This document shows, in pieces, positions 52,859 to 61,597 of a DNA stretch of 64,000 nt. The notes beneath the pieces are model-generated. The model worked only from the letters and a program-made list of their open reading frames with translations, was not told the DNA's origin and did not search any database. Position 1 is the stretch's first letter; each line of letters opens with the position of its first letter. Source of the DNA: Glutamicibacter sp002979865 (GTDB taxonomy: Bacteria; Actinomycetota; Actinomycetes; Actinomycetales; Micrococcaceae); contig NZ_CP188297.1 in NCBI RefSeq assembly GCF_050030965.1, positions 3,472,001-3,536,000 on the forward strand, given 5' to 3'. A program made the translations under genes and the position numbers.

Positions 52859-54862
52859 TTAATCCTCATACATTGCGATAGCCTCGTCCAACCAGTGCAC
52901 TACCTGTTCGCGCGTAGCGTCAGGAGAGACCACAGTCAGTTTACCGCTATGGCGAGCCACGAGCGGCGCAGCTACCTGGTGATCCGAGAACCGGACATTG
53001 GCCAGATACCCGGTACCGACCTTTCCCGTGGACCAGGAAAGAGGATGGAAAGCTTCGATAACCGGCAAGATCTCGGCATCTACATAGACCATGACCTCTA
53101 AGTCATCGTCGCTGGAGGCATACCGGATCTGGACATCTTGCTGGTCTTCATGCCGAGCCGCCAGCTCGAATTGTTCACCGGCAGTTTCCACACTTAACAT
53201 CCGGTCCACCCGGAAAGTTAATAGGCTCTGGCGCTTTCGGCACCAAGCCCGCAGGTACTGCACCGCTCCGTCTTCAATGAGCCGGATCGGTTCCACATCG
53301 CGAACCTGGTGAGTTCGCGAACGGGCCGAGTAGTAATCGATGCGCACGACGTCTTGGGAACGAATCGCCTGAATCAGCTGCTGCGGAATATCGTTCTCGC
53401 GCGCCTTGGACAGTGCGAAGCCCAGCGCCCCGCTCCAGCCGTCAAAACGGGCCACCGCGGAATTCACCTTGGCCAGTGCCGCGTCGAGCACCTGCTGGTG
53501 CTCGAACTCGGGAATGCTTGCCAGGGCGTTGAGCCCGCCGAGCACGGCTACTGCTTCCAGCGGCGCCAGCTTCTGCGGCTCGGCCAGCAGGGCTGCATTG
53601 GAGATCGTAACGGTATCGGATTCAACGTCGCCGTCATTGACGTTGATCAGTTCGTCATGCTGGCCGTACGGGACACCGCACATCATGATCATGGCCAGCT
53701 CTTCACGAACCTTGGCAACGCTCATGGAGTAGCGTTCTGCCAGCGCTTCGATTTCTACGGCACCATGGGCGTGCACATACTGGATCATGTCGATATTTCG
53801 CATGACCTGAGTCGTAGTGGTGCCACGGCCGGTGGCGCGATGCGGACGGAACTTCACCTCTGCGTAGGCATCCTGGTTGCCCTGGCTGGTCTGGGAGCTG
53901 CGCGCGTCGCGCAGGATCCGGCGCACCTGGGCCACCAGCTCGGAGGGTCCCAGGACTTTCACGGCCGGGCCATAAGCTGCCAGCTGCTGGGCAAATGAAT
54001 GCGGATCCGCATAGCCGATCTGCAGCTCGTCCTGATCGCTGCGGCCATTTACTGCCTGGGCGCGCAGCGGGATTGCTTCATCGCCCAAGAGCCGCACCGT
54101 TGCCACCAGTCCCGGATTCTGCAGGTCGAAATCCTGCAAGACCTGGGTCATGTCGAAATCCTGGGGGCGGGCGTGGTACTGCCCGTCGGCGTTAGCGCCG
54201 CCATGCCGGTAATTCGTGAACTTGCCCTGAACCCGCGAGAGGCGGAAGACACGGGTATCTTTCCGCGTGTGGTCATAGCCGGTGAAGTACCAGTTGCCGT
54301 AGCGCTGCCCGATCCCCCACACATCAACAATCCGTTCGCTTTGCGCACCTCCAGAGGACGTATAGGCGAACTTGAGCGTGTTGCGGTTGAAGACTGCCAG
54401 GGCGCATTCGCGGAAGTTCGGTTCATCCATTGAAAGGCGTGGGACCAATGAGCCGGCCAACGGAGCAACCGGCGAGGCCACGCCATCATGGCCGGTGACT
54501 CGGGCCGCGGCATTGAGCCCCAATGACTGGAGCTTGGTGTCTTTCCAGAGGCTCGCGGCCAATGCGACCAGGCCGGCTTCTGCGGGGCTGAATTCCACCG
54601 GCGGCAAGAACCACTCGGTCGTGTCGATGCTGTAGTACGTAACATCGTCGATTACTTCTTTGTCCAGCTGCAGCCCGAAGTCATTGCGGATGTCGTCCTT
54701 GAGGCGATCCAGCGCCTTCTCTCGGGTCTCCTTGGTACCGCCTGGCACCAAATAGGATCCAATGCGGTCGGCGTTGAACTTCCGTGATTTAGTTGCCAGC
54801 GCATAGATGAGGCTGGTCAGGCGTTCTGCCTTGCTGGGTCCCGGGGATTGCTTTGTGCTCAC
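52859..54862 (-). CDS. pafBC: PafBC, fused WYL-domain transcription activator
   Basis: DNA-damage response activator, 667 residues: PafB and PafC, separate in mycobacteria, are fused in one protein here, as in Arthrobacter. Each half has a winged helix and a WYL domain. The first WYL is around WGIGQRYGNWYFTGYDHTRKD, given here as GQRYGNWYFTGYDHTR; the second around VRIDYYSARSRTHQVRDVEP, then QYLRAWCRKRQSLLTFRVDR. In mycobacteria PafBC turns on LexA-independent repair genes. The GTG start has a TAGTCT box 6 nt upstream and no Shine-Dalgarno (leaderless). First gene of pafBC-orf-tatA-tatC-helY. Confidence 0.94.
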   Translation of the reverse strand: MSTKQSPGPSKAERLTSLIYALATKSRKFNADRIGSYLVPGGTKETREKALDRLKDDIRNDFGLQLDKEVIDDVTYYSIDTTEWFLPPVEFSPAEAGLVALAASLWKDTKLQSLGLNAAARVTGHDGVASPVAPLAGSLVPRLSMDEPNFRECALAVFNRNTLKFAYTSSGGAQSERIVDVWGIGQRYGNWYFTGYDHTRKDTRVFRLSRVQGKFTNYRHGGANADGQYHARPQDFDMTQVLQDFDLQNPGLVATVRLLGDEAIPLRAQAVNGRSDQDELQIGYADPHSFAQQLAAYGPAVKVLGPSELVAQVRRILRDARSSQTSQGNQDAYAEVKFRPHRATGRGTTTTQVMRNIDMIQYVHAHGAVEIEALAERYSMSVAKVREELAMIMMCGVPYGQHDELINVNDGDVESDTVTISNAALLAEPQKLAPLEAVAVLGGLNALASIPEFEHQQVLDAALAKVNSAVARFDGWSGALGFALSKARENDIPQQLIQAIRSQDVVRIDYYSARSRTHQVRDVEPIRLIEDGAVQYLRAWCRKRQSLLTFRVDRMLSVETAGEQFELAARHEDQQDVQIRYASSDDDLEVMVYVDAEILPVIEAFHPLSWSTGKVGTGYLANVRFSDHQVAAPLVARHSGKLTVVSPDATREQVVHWLDEAIAMYED

Positions 54863-54868
54863 GTGCCT

Positions 54869-54874
54869 AGACTA
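54869..54874 (-). promoter_or_regulatory. -10 box, leaderless pafBC operon
   Basis: TAGTCT on the minus strand exactly 6 nt before the GTG at 54862. No good -35 seen. Confidence 0.45.
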
Positions 54875-54909
54875 ACCAACTTTCGCCGATAAGGATGACT
54901 TCTGGGACA

Positions 54910-54943
54910 GCAATGGCCCCGATTATTTAATCGGGGCCATTGC
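54910..54943 (-). terminator. Terminator of the FKBP genes
   Basis: A perfect 15-bp stem (GCAATGGCCCCGATT / AATCGGGGCCATTGC) with an ATTT loop, 12 nt past the FKBP stop. It separates the FKBP genes from pafBC. Confidence 0.88.
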
Positions 54944-54955
54944 CAGCACTTGGAA

Positions 54956-55351
54956 TTACTTGGTGCCCATCAGATCCACAACGAAAATCAGTGCTTCGTT
55001 AGGCGCAATGGCGCCTGGGGCGCCACGCTCGCCGTAGGCCAGGTGCGATGGGATATCCAGTCGGCGACGGCCGCCGACCTTCATGCCCAGCAGGCCCTGG
55101 TCCCAGCCCTGGATAACCATTCCGACACCCACTGGGAAGTCGAGGGTCTGCCCGCGGCCCCAGGAAGAGTCGAACTCTTCGCCGGTGGACCAGGCAACGC
55201 CTACATAGTGCGCTTCAACGGTGGTGCCTGGGGTGACCTCGGCGCCGGTTCCCTCGACCAGGTCGGTGACGACCAGTTCTTCAGGAGCGTCGGTGCCCGG
55301 GAAATCGATCTCCGGCTTGGTGCGGTCGTAGTTGCGTTCTCCGAACGACAT
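54956..55351 (-). CDS. FKBP-type peptidyl-prolyl isomerase (cytoplasmic)
   Basis: A 131-residue single-domain FKBP without signal peptide. VTPGTTVEAHYVGVAWSTGEEFDSSW in parts (TVEAHYVGVAWSTGEEFD), GMVIQGWDQGLLGMKVGGRR and IPSHLAYGERGAPGAIAPNEAL give the active-site residues of FKBP12-like enzymes. Substrates are unknown. ATG at 55351 has AAAGG 9 nt upstream; a GTG at 55357 is closer. It follows the lipoprotein FKBP by 16 bp, so the two form an operon. Confidence 0.93.
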   Translation of the reverse strand: MSFGERNYDRTKPEIDFPGTDAPEELVVTDLVEGTGAEVTPGTTVEAHYVGVAWSTGEEFDSSWGRGQTLDFPVGVGMVIQGWDQGLLGMKVGGRRRLDIPSHLAYGERGAPGAIAPNEALIFVVDLMGTK

Positions 55352-55367
55352 AGTCACGGCCTTTCTG

Positions 55368-56303
55368 TTACTTGCTTTCGCTTACCTTGTCTAATTCTAC
55401 GTAGAAGACCAGTGGTCCTGCAGGACGCCCCTGGGCTTCAGCAGTTTCACCGTAGGCCAAGTCCGTTGGGACAGTCAGCAAGACCTTGCTGCCTTCCTTC
55501 AGGCCCTGGAAGCCCTGCAGCCAACCCTGGATGACTCCGCCGGCCATATCGGCTTCGAAGCCTTCTTCGTTGCCGAAGTTGCCGTCGAACTTCTTGCCAT
55601 CTTCCCAGCGCACGCCGTGGTAGTGGGCAGTGACCTTGGACGTTTGGCCAACGGCTGGGCCGTCGCCTTCTTCAAGGACGTCCACTGCCAGGCCTGCTGG
55701 GGCTTCGGTGTCCTTGGGGATGGTGATCTGCGGATCGCCCTTGCCGGTCTTCACGGTGGGGAGCTTGCCGTCGTCCTTGAGCTGCTGGACTTCTTCCTTG
55801 CCCATCGTCTGGCTAGGGCTCTTGGAGTCCGCAATCTTGATCACGATCAGCCGTTCGGCACGCGAGCCTTCGGCCGGTTCGGCAATGGACCCGTCCGGTT
55901 GCTGCACGCCTTCGATGGCTGCATAAGCGATCCAATCGCCAATCTGGGACTTCAGCAGGGTTTCGTAGAGCTCGGGCATCTGCTCCTTGAGCGTCTCGTC
56001 AACCTTCATGGGAGCCGGATCAGCAGTGAAGTTCTCATTGGTCAGCAGGCCGTCGATGGTCTTGTACAGGCCCGACTGGATCTGGATGGTGTCGCCTTCC
56101 TTGATGTCGGAACCCTCGCCCTCCACCACGGTGACTGCTTCTGACTTTTCGGTCAGGAGCGGCGCATCGAATTTGACCTCGGGTGCGGTCTTGCTATCTT
56201 CTGCTGGCTTGACGTCGATGCCGCTCAGGGATGACGAACCCGAACCGCAGGAGGCCAGGGCAAGGATGGACGCGGTGGCGCATACTGCCAAAACTTTTCG
56301 CAC
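55368..56303 (-). CDS. FKBP-type peptidyl-prolyl isomerase lipoprotein
   Basis: A 311-residue predicted lipoprotein: basic N-terminus (VRKVL), hydrophobic core and lipobox ALASC. The mature part has a degenerate FKBP-like domain (about 50-180) and a clear C-terminal one (VTAHYHGVRWEDGKKFDGNF, GVIQGWLQGFQGLKEGSKV, VPTDLAYGE). It should act outside the membrane on secreted proteins. The GTG at 56303 has GGAAAGAAG upstream; an ATG at 56339 would spoil the signal peptide. Similar to the SurA-like two-domain FKBPs of actinobacteria. Confidence 0.88.
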   Translation of the reverse strand: MRKVLAVCATASILALASCGSGSSSLSGIDVKPAEDSKTAPEVKFDAPLLTEKSEAVTVVEGEGSDIKEGDTIQIQSGLYKTIDGLLTNENFTADPAPMKVDETLKEQMPELYETLLKSQIGDWIAYAAIEGVQQPDGSIAEPAEGSRAERLIVIKIADSKSPSQTMGKEEVQQLKDDGKLPTVKTGKGDPQITIPKDTEAPAGLAVDVLEEGDGPAVGQTSKVTAHYHGVRWEDGKKFDGNFGNEEGFEADMAGGVIQGWLQGFQGLKEGSKVLLTVPTDLAYGETAEAQGRPAGPLVFYVELDKVSESK

Positions 56304-56336
56304 GAATCTTCTTTCCGGTTGGACTAGCTGGTCATG

Positions 56337-56370
56337 CATTGCGGGCTTGCACAGGGCAAGGCCCGTAATG
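56337..56370 (-). terminator. Possible terminator of pafA
   Basis: A 14-bp stem (56337-56350 with 56356-56370) with one bulge and one G-T position, 53 nt past the pafA stop. Moderate support. Confidence 0.5.
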
Positions 56371-56422
56371 ATCTGCGTCCAGCTTAGAGGTTTTTGCTGT
56401 GTAAATACTTGTTTCCAGCTAG

Positions 56423-57796
56423 CTAAAGCTGCTGGCCCATCAGCTCAATGAGCTCGTCAATCTGTGAATTGGTGGTTGCAAACGGGTCCTTGCACAGCAC
56501 AATTCCGCCCGGGCCATCCTCATACTTCATGTGGACCCAATCGGCGCTATAGCGTCGCCCATTGGCGCGGGCGGCGCGAATGAATTTGCTTCGCAGTGCC
56601 GCGCGTGTCGTGGCTGGCGGATTGCTCACAGCCTGATCGATTTCAGCGTCGGAGACGACTGCGCTGGCCAGGCCGCGGCGCTTGAGCAGGTGGAACAGGC
56701 CGCGCTGCGGGTCGATGTCATGGTAGGTCAGGTTCAGCTGCGCGATCCGTGGCGCCGAGAGCTCCAGGGAGTTCTTCTGGGCATAGCCCGTGAGCAGCTT
56801 GTGCTTGATCGCCCAGTCGATGTCCCGGTCGATCAGCGAGAAGTCCTGGCTTTCCACTGCGTTCAGCGTGCGTTCCCACAATTCCAGGACGGTATCCACC
56901 TGGTCGTGGTGCGCGCCGTGGCGGGCGATGAATTCCTTGACGGATTCGAAGAGGATCCACTGGATCTGCAGTGCGGTCGGCTCGTCGCCGCCCATGAGCC
57001 GCACCACGGTCTGGCCAGTGAAATCGTGGGAGATCTGGCGGATGGAGCGAATCGGGTTTTCCAGTCGCAGATCGTGGTAGATTTCCCCGGATTCGATCAG
57101 GCGCAGCACCAGGTCGGTGGCGCCGATCTTCAGCAGCTGGGTGGTTTCGCTCATCGTCGAGTCGCCCACTATGACATGCAGCCGGCGGTGGTACTCGGCA
57201 TCGGCGTGCGGCTCGTCGCGGGTATTGATGATCGGACGCGAGCGCGTTGTGGCCGAGGAGACCCCCTCCCACATGTGATCGGCGCGCTGGGAGAAGACGT
57301 ACTTGGTCTGCTCTTCATCGGTGATCAGATGCCCGGCACCGCACAATAGCTGGCGGGTGACGAGGAAAGGGATGAGCATGTCAGCGAGGCGCTTGAACTC
57401 GATTTTGCGTGGAATCAGGTAGTTCTCGTGGCAGCCATAGGAGTTCCCGGCGGAGTCCACATTGTTCTTGAACATGTAGATCCGGCCTTCGTGGCCTTCC
57501 TCGGCCAGCTGGTCCTCTGCCTGGTCAACGAGGTCCAGCATGAACGCCTCCCCTGCGCGGTCGTGGGCGATCAGCTGCTTGAGCTGGTCGCATTCCGCGG
57601 TGGCGTACTCCGGGTGCGAGCCCACATCCAGGTAGAGGCGCGAGCCGTTCTCCAGGAACACATTCGAGCTGCGCCCCCAGCTGACTACCGGCTTGAACAG
57701 GTGCCGTGCGGCATCCTCCGGGGTGAGCCGGCGCCCATCCGACGGGACATAATTCAGCCCGAACTCGGTTTCCAGACCAAAGATTCTGCGATCCAC
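56423..57796 (-). CDS. pafA: Pup-protein ligase PafA
   Basis: ATP-dependent ligase that joins the C-terminal Glu of Pup to lysines of target proteins, 457 residues. RRIFGLETEFGLNY has the catalytic Asp/Glu region at the N-terminus; NGSRLYLDVGSHPEYATAE, SYGCHENYLI and RPIINTRDEPHADA are PafA/Dop family motifs. It lacks the Dop-loop found in Dop. Only 78 bp separate it from pup; prcB and prcA, which usually lie here, are absent. GTG start. Confidence 0.96.
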   Translation of the reverse strand: MDRRIFGLETEFGLNYVPSDGRRLTPEDAARHLFKPVVSWGRSSNVFLENGSRLYLDVGSHPEYATAECDQLKQLIAHDRAGEAFMLDLVDQAEDQLAEEGHEGRIYMFKNNVDSAGNSYGCHENYLIPRKIEFKRLADMLIPFLVTRQLLCGAGHLITDEEQTKYVFSQRADHMWEGVSSATTRSRPIINTRDEPHADAEYHRRLHVIVGDSTMSETTQLLKIGATDLVLRLIESGEIYHDLRLENPIRSIRQISHDFTGQTVVRLMGGDEPTALQIQWILFESVKEFIARHGAHHDQVDTVLELWERTLNAVESQDFSLIDRDIDWAIKHKLLTGYAQKNSLELSAPRIAQLNLTYHDIDPQRGLFHLLKRRGLASAVVSDAEIDQAVSNPPATTRAALRSKFIRAARANGRRYSADWVHMKYEDGPGGIVLCKDPFATTNSQIDELIELMGQQL

Positions 57797-57874
57797 GCGA
57801 AGCTACTTCCCCTCAACTGCGGTTCCGCCACATTGGCCAGAACACGACTTCCAAAGCTGTGTGCCCGTTGGGGC

Positions 57875-58060
57875 TTACTGGCCGCCCTTTTGCACGAATC
57901 CGCGGACGAACTCTTCAGCGTTGGATTCCAGCACCGAGTCGATCTCGTCCAGCAGGTCATCCACGCCGGCGGACTGGCCGGTGGTGTTCACCTGGACCTG
58001 TTCCGTTTCGGCCTGCTGGTTCTGGGTGCTGCGGCGGGCCGAGAAGCTTTCCTGAGTCAT
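57875..58060 (-). CDS. pup: Prokaryotic ubiquitin-like protein Pup
   Basis: Protein modifier of 61 residues, disordered until bound. The C-terminal part VDDLLDEIDSVLE and SNAEEFVRGFVQKGGQ holds the ARC/Mpa-binding helix and ends GGQ, so the last Gln must be deamidated by Dop before ligation. The ATG has TAGGAGAAAA upstream. It lies between dop and pafA in one transcript direction. Confidence 0.97.
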   Translation of the reverse strand: MTQESFSARRSTQNQQAETEQVQVNTTGQSAGVDDLLDEIDSVLESNAEEFVRGFVQKGGQ

Positions 58061-58126
58061 CGTTTTCTCCTAAGTCGTCGTGAATCCCGGAATTACGCGC
58101 CGAGACTCATACCTATTCTGCGCCGA

Positions 58127-59743
58127 TTAGCGACGCCTGGCCAATTCGTCGATAAATTCCGCAATCTCCAGCTGCGTGTCGAACAGCTCGCCAACCTGCG
58201 CACGGGTTCCGCCCAGCGGCTCGGGCATGTGGAAGCGGCTGATCTTGCGCGCCCCGGGGACGGCGAAGGACAACGCATCCCAGTTCGCTGCGACGACGAA
58301 GGGCGCATAGCGCTGCAGGGTCATGCCGCGCAGGTAGGCGCGGGTATCCTCCGGCGGGGCGCCCACGGCTTGGTTGATCTCCTGCTGGCTGAAGATCCTC
58401 TGGATGGCCCCGCGTTCGGCCATGCGGTAGTACAGGCCCTTGTCGGTCCGCAGATCAGCCCATTGCAGGTCCAGCATCGCCACGCGTGGATCGGACAGCT
58501 CAAGCTGGTGGCGCTGGGCGAAGCCGTTGACCAGCTGGTATTTGGCGATCCAGTCAATCTGATCTGCCGCGTCCATCGGGTCGCGCTCGAGCAAATCCAG
58601 GATCTGCGCCCAACGGCTGAGGATCTCGGTGGTGTCCGGATCATCAATCCCGCGTGCCGCACAGTAGTTTTCTGCCGCATGCAGGTAATGGCGCTGAATT
58701 TCAATGGCGGTGAGCTGGACCCCGCCGCGCAACCGCACCTTGGCCTTCAGCGTGGGGTCGTGGCTGATTTGCTGCAAGGCCAGGACCGGCTCGACCAGTT
58801 CCAGCTGCGGGGCCATCCCCGCTTCGATCAGCGAGAGCACCAAGTTGGTAGTGCCCACGCGCAGCAGGGTGGAAATCTGCCCGAGGTTCGCATCCCCGAT
58901 GATCACGTGCAGGCGGCGGTACTTGTCCCAGTTCGCGTGCGGTTCATCGCGGGTATTGATGATCGGGCGGTTGATCGTGGTTTCCAGGCCCACTTCCGCC
59001 TCGAAGAAGTCGGCACGCTGGGAGACCTGGAAGGCGGCGCGCTCGTTGAGCATGCCCTGGCCCACCCGGCCGGCACCGCAGAAGATCTGCCGGCTGGCAA
59101 AGAACGGGGTGAGCCCGCGGACAATCGAGGAGAACTCGATGCCGCGCGGCATCAGGTAGTTCTCATGCGAGCCGTAGGAGACCGACTTGTTATCGGTGTT
59201 GTTCTTGTACAGCAGCAGTTCCCCGCTGCCCAGGCGCTGGGCGGCGGCCGCGGCGCGGCGCATCACTTCATCGCCGGCTTGGTCCCAGAGCACCGCATCA
59301 CGCGGAGTCATCGATTCGGGGCTGGAGTATTCCGGGTGGGCGTGGTCGACGTACAGGCGTGCGCCATTGCCCAGGACCATATTCATCACGACATCCGTGG
59401 ATTCCTTCTCCTGATAGAGCGTGGAACCCAGATGCACGTCATTGCCATCCAGCGCAATGGATTCGGCGGTCCAGATGCCCTCGTCGTCCAGCCCCGGCTC
59501 CAGGTCGGTCAGCTGGCTCGGATGCGCTTGGGCCCGGTCCATGGCGAATCCGCGCGCATCTTGCAGCGGAGATTCGTCGCTGTAGTCCCAGCGTGCTGCC
59601 TTGGCCGCCGAATCCTGCTCGGCGACCAATTGCGCGTAGGCGTCAACGATCTGCGCCGAAAGCACCGTGGCGTTGGCCTTGGGCATGTTCGGGCGGATAA
59701 TTCCGTATTCGGTTTCCAGGCCGACCAGGCGACGGGCGCTCAT
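58127..59743 (-). CDS. dop: Pup deamidase/depupylase Dop
   Basis: Deamidates the terminal Gln of Pup and removes Pup from tagged proteins, 538 residues. RRLVGLETEYGIIRPN at the start, NGARLYVDHAHPEYSSPE, YGSHENYLMPRG and RPIINTRDEPHANWDKYRR, given here as RPIINTRDEPHANWD, are family motifs. The long N-terminal Dop-loop region (about 40-80, VSAQIVDAYAQLVAEQDSAA-like; here QIVDAYAQLVAEQDSAAK) distinguishes it from PafA. The ATG at 59743 overlaps the arc stop by 4 nt. Confidence 0.96.
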   Translation of the reverse strand: MSARRLVGLETEYGIIRPNMPKANATVLSAQIVDAYAQLVAEQDSAAKAARWDYSDESPLQDARGFAMDRAQAHPSQLTDLEPGLDDEGIWTAESIALDGNDVHLGSTLYQEKESTDVVMNMVLGNGARLYVDHAHPEYSSPESMTPRDAVLWDQAGDEVMRRAAAAAQRLGSGELLLYKNNTDNKSVSYGSHENYLMPRGIEFSSIVRGLTPFFASRQIFCGAGRVGQGMLNERAAFQVSQRADFFEAEVGLETTINRPIINTRDEPHANWDKYRRLHVIIGDANLGQISTLLRVGTTNLVLSLIEAGMAPQLELVEPVLALQQISHDPTLKAKVRLRGGVQLTAIEIQRHYLHAAENYCAARGIDDPDTTEILSRWAQILDLLERDPMDAADQIDWIAKYQLVNGFAQRHQLELSDPRVAMLDLQWADLRTDKGLYYRMAERGAIQRIFSQQEINQAVGAPPEDTRAYLRGMTLQRYAPFVVAANWDALSFAVPGARKISRFHMPEPLGGTRAQVGELFDTQLEIAEFIDELARRR

Positions 59744-61422
59744 TTGCCGGCCTGCTGTTGGACCAGGGAACGGATGTTGCTGATCCGCTCGCCCTTGCGG
59801 CCGGAAATCCGGGCCCAATCATCGGGGTTGGTGGTGTTGGGCATGTCTTCGTGCTCGGCGAACTCTTCGCGCACCGCACGCAGCAGGTACTCCATTTTCA
59901 GTCCGCGCTCGTTCTGCGTAATCAGCGCCTTGATGGCATGCTTCTTGGCGCGGTCCACGATGTTGTGGATGACCGCGCCCGAGGCGAAGTCCTTGAAATA
60001 GAGCACTTCGGTGGCACCGGTAACATAGGTGACTTCGAGGAATTCGTTGATCCGCTCGGTGGAGTACATTGCCTGGACGGCTCCGCGGATCATGCGCGCT
60101 ATGGTGGCGCCGGCATCCCCGGCATCGGCATCGAGCTCATCGGCGTGCAGCGGCAGTTCGGTCGTCAGGTACTTGCTGAAGATTTCTGTGGCGCCCTCGG
60201 CATCGGGACGGCGGATCTTGATCTTGACGTCCAGGCGTCCCGGACGCAGGATCGCCGGGTCGATCATGTCCTCGCGGTTGGACGCGCCGATGACAATCAC
60301 GTTATCCAGGCGCTCGACGCCGTCAATTTCGGCCAGCAGCTGCGGCACGATGGTGGTTTCCACATCCGAGGAGACACCGGTGCCGCGGGTACGGAACAGC
60401 GCTTCCATCTCGTCGAAGAACACCACCACCGGATCTCCATGCAGCGCCTTCTCCCGGGCGCGGGCGAAGATCAGGCGGATGTGCCGCTCGGTTTCGCCCA
60501 CGTACTTGTCCAGCAGCTCCGGTCCCTTGATGTTCAGGAAGTAGCTGCGGTTGCTGGCCCCTTCCTTGCGCTCGACGACACGTTGGGCCAGGGAGTGCGC
60601 CACCGCCTTGGCGATCAGGGTCTTGCCGCAGCCCGGAGGGCCGTAGAGCAGGATCCCCTTTGGCGCGCTCAACCCGTGTTCGCGGTACAGCTCAGGGTGG
60701 GTGAAGGGCAGCTCCACCGAGTCCTTGATGGCTTCGATCTGCGAGTTCAGCCCGCCAATGTCCGAGTAGGCAATGTCCGGGACTTCCTCGAGCACCAGGG
60801 ACTGCATGTCGGTGAGCTGGACGCGGGATACCGCCATGCCCGAACGTGAGTCGATGGCCAGCTGGTCGCCCACGCGCAGGTGCATCTCGCGCAGCGGGCC
60901 AGCGAGTTCAACGACGCGCTGGTCATCGGCACGGGCCATGACTACGGCGTGGTGATTTTCCAGCAGTTCCTTGACCGTGACCAGTTCACCGGTCTCCTCG
61001 AATCCCAGGGCCGCGACGATCACCAGTGCTTCATTGAGCAGCACCTGCTGGCCGATGACCAGCTTGTCGAAATCCAGCAGCGGGCTGACGGCCACGCGCA
61101 TCTTGCGCCCGGAGTAGATGACATCTGCGGACTGGGCGCCGGTGGATTCGATGCCGAGCCCGGGTTCGGGGTGCTTGCGCGGGTGCTTGGCCACGATGGT
61201 GCCGTGGCTGAAGGGAGTGTCCCCGTCTTTTTCCAGCGCCGACTTCAGGTTGATGATCTGCTCGCGGGTGGTTTCCAGCAGGGCCACCAGGCGCTTGTTA
61301 TTGCCGCTGATCCCGGCGAGTTGCTTGTCGAGGTTGCGATTCTTGTCGCGCAGCACGTTGACCTGGCGTTCGGTCATCTGCAGCCGCTCGGCCAATTGTT
61401 CTGCCTCGCGATTATCGTTCAC
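59740..61422 (-). CDS. arc: AAA ATPase forming ring-shaped complexes (ARC/Mpa) without docking tail
   Basis: Hexameric AAA+ ATPase that binds pupylated proteins through its N-terminal coiled coil, 560 residues. Coiled coil about 5-60, two OB folds about 70-220, AAA module with Walker A YGPPGCGKTL, Walker B VVFFDEMEALF and arginine fingers in LRPGRLD-type segment. The protein ends IRSLVQQQAGK: the GQYL tail that docks mycobacterial Mpa to the 20S proteasome is absent. The GTG at 61422 has GGAGG 7 nt upstream. arc-dop-pup-pafA follow in order. Confidence 0.94.
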   Translation of the reverse strand: MNDNREAEQLAERLQMTERQVNVLRDKNRNLDKQLAGISGNNKRLVALLETTREQIINLKSALEKDGDTPFSHGTIVAKHPRKHPEPGLGIESTGAQSADVIYSGRKMRVAVSPLLDFDKLVIGQQVLLNEALVIVAALGFEETGELVTVKELLENHHAVVMARADDQRVVELAGPLREMHLRVGDQLAIDSRSGMAVSRVQLTDMQSLVLEEVPDIAYSDIGGLNSQIEAIKDSVELPFTHPELYREHGLSAPKGILLYGPPGCGKTLIAKAVAHSLAQRVVERKEGASNRSYFLNIKGPELLDKYVGETERHIRLIFARAREKALHGDPVVVFFDEMEALFRTRGTGVSSDVETTIVPQLLAEIDGVERLDNVIVIGASNREDMIDPAILRPGRLDVKIKIRRPDAEGATEIFSKYLTTELPLHADELDADAGDAGATIARMIRGAVQAMYSTERINEFLEVTYVTGATEVLYFKDFASGAVIHNIVDRAKKHAIKALITQNERGLKMEYLLRAVREEFAEHEDMPNTTNPDDWARISGRKGERISNIRSLVQQQAGK

Positions 61423-61525
61423 GTTCCAACCTCCAACATCCAACGTCACCGGGGCGGTTCGTGCGCCCTGATGAGGTTTTTTCCGGTGCTTGGCGCACCG
61501 TCTTGCTTCCATCCTAGGAACTGAA

Positions 61526-61552
61526 GGCCCCGAGTGCAGAACACTCGGGGCC
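61526..61552 (-). terminator. Terminator of trmI, before arc
   Basis: A perfect 11-bp stem (GGCCCCGAGTG / CACTCGGGGCC) with a 5-nt loop, 45 nt past the trmI stop. It separates trmI from the arc-dop-pup-pafA group. Confidence 0.8.
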
Positions 61553-61597
61553 CAATGTCACATAATGAGACGCAATATCTCAATATATGGTTGCAGC

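Noticed and set aside
57428..60001. An 857-codon open frame antisense to pafA, pup and dop.
   Set aside because: It runs across three real genes with intact motifs; no ribosome site or domain supports it.
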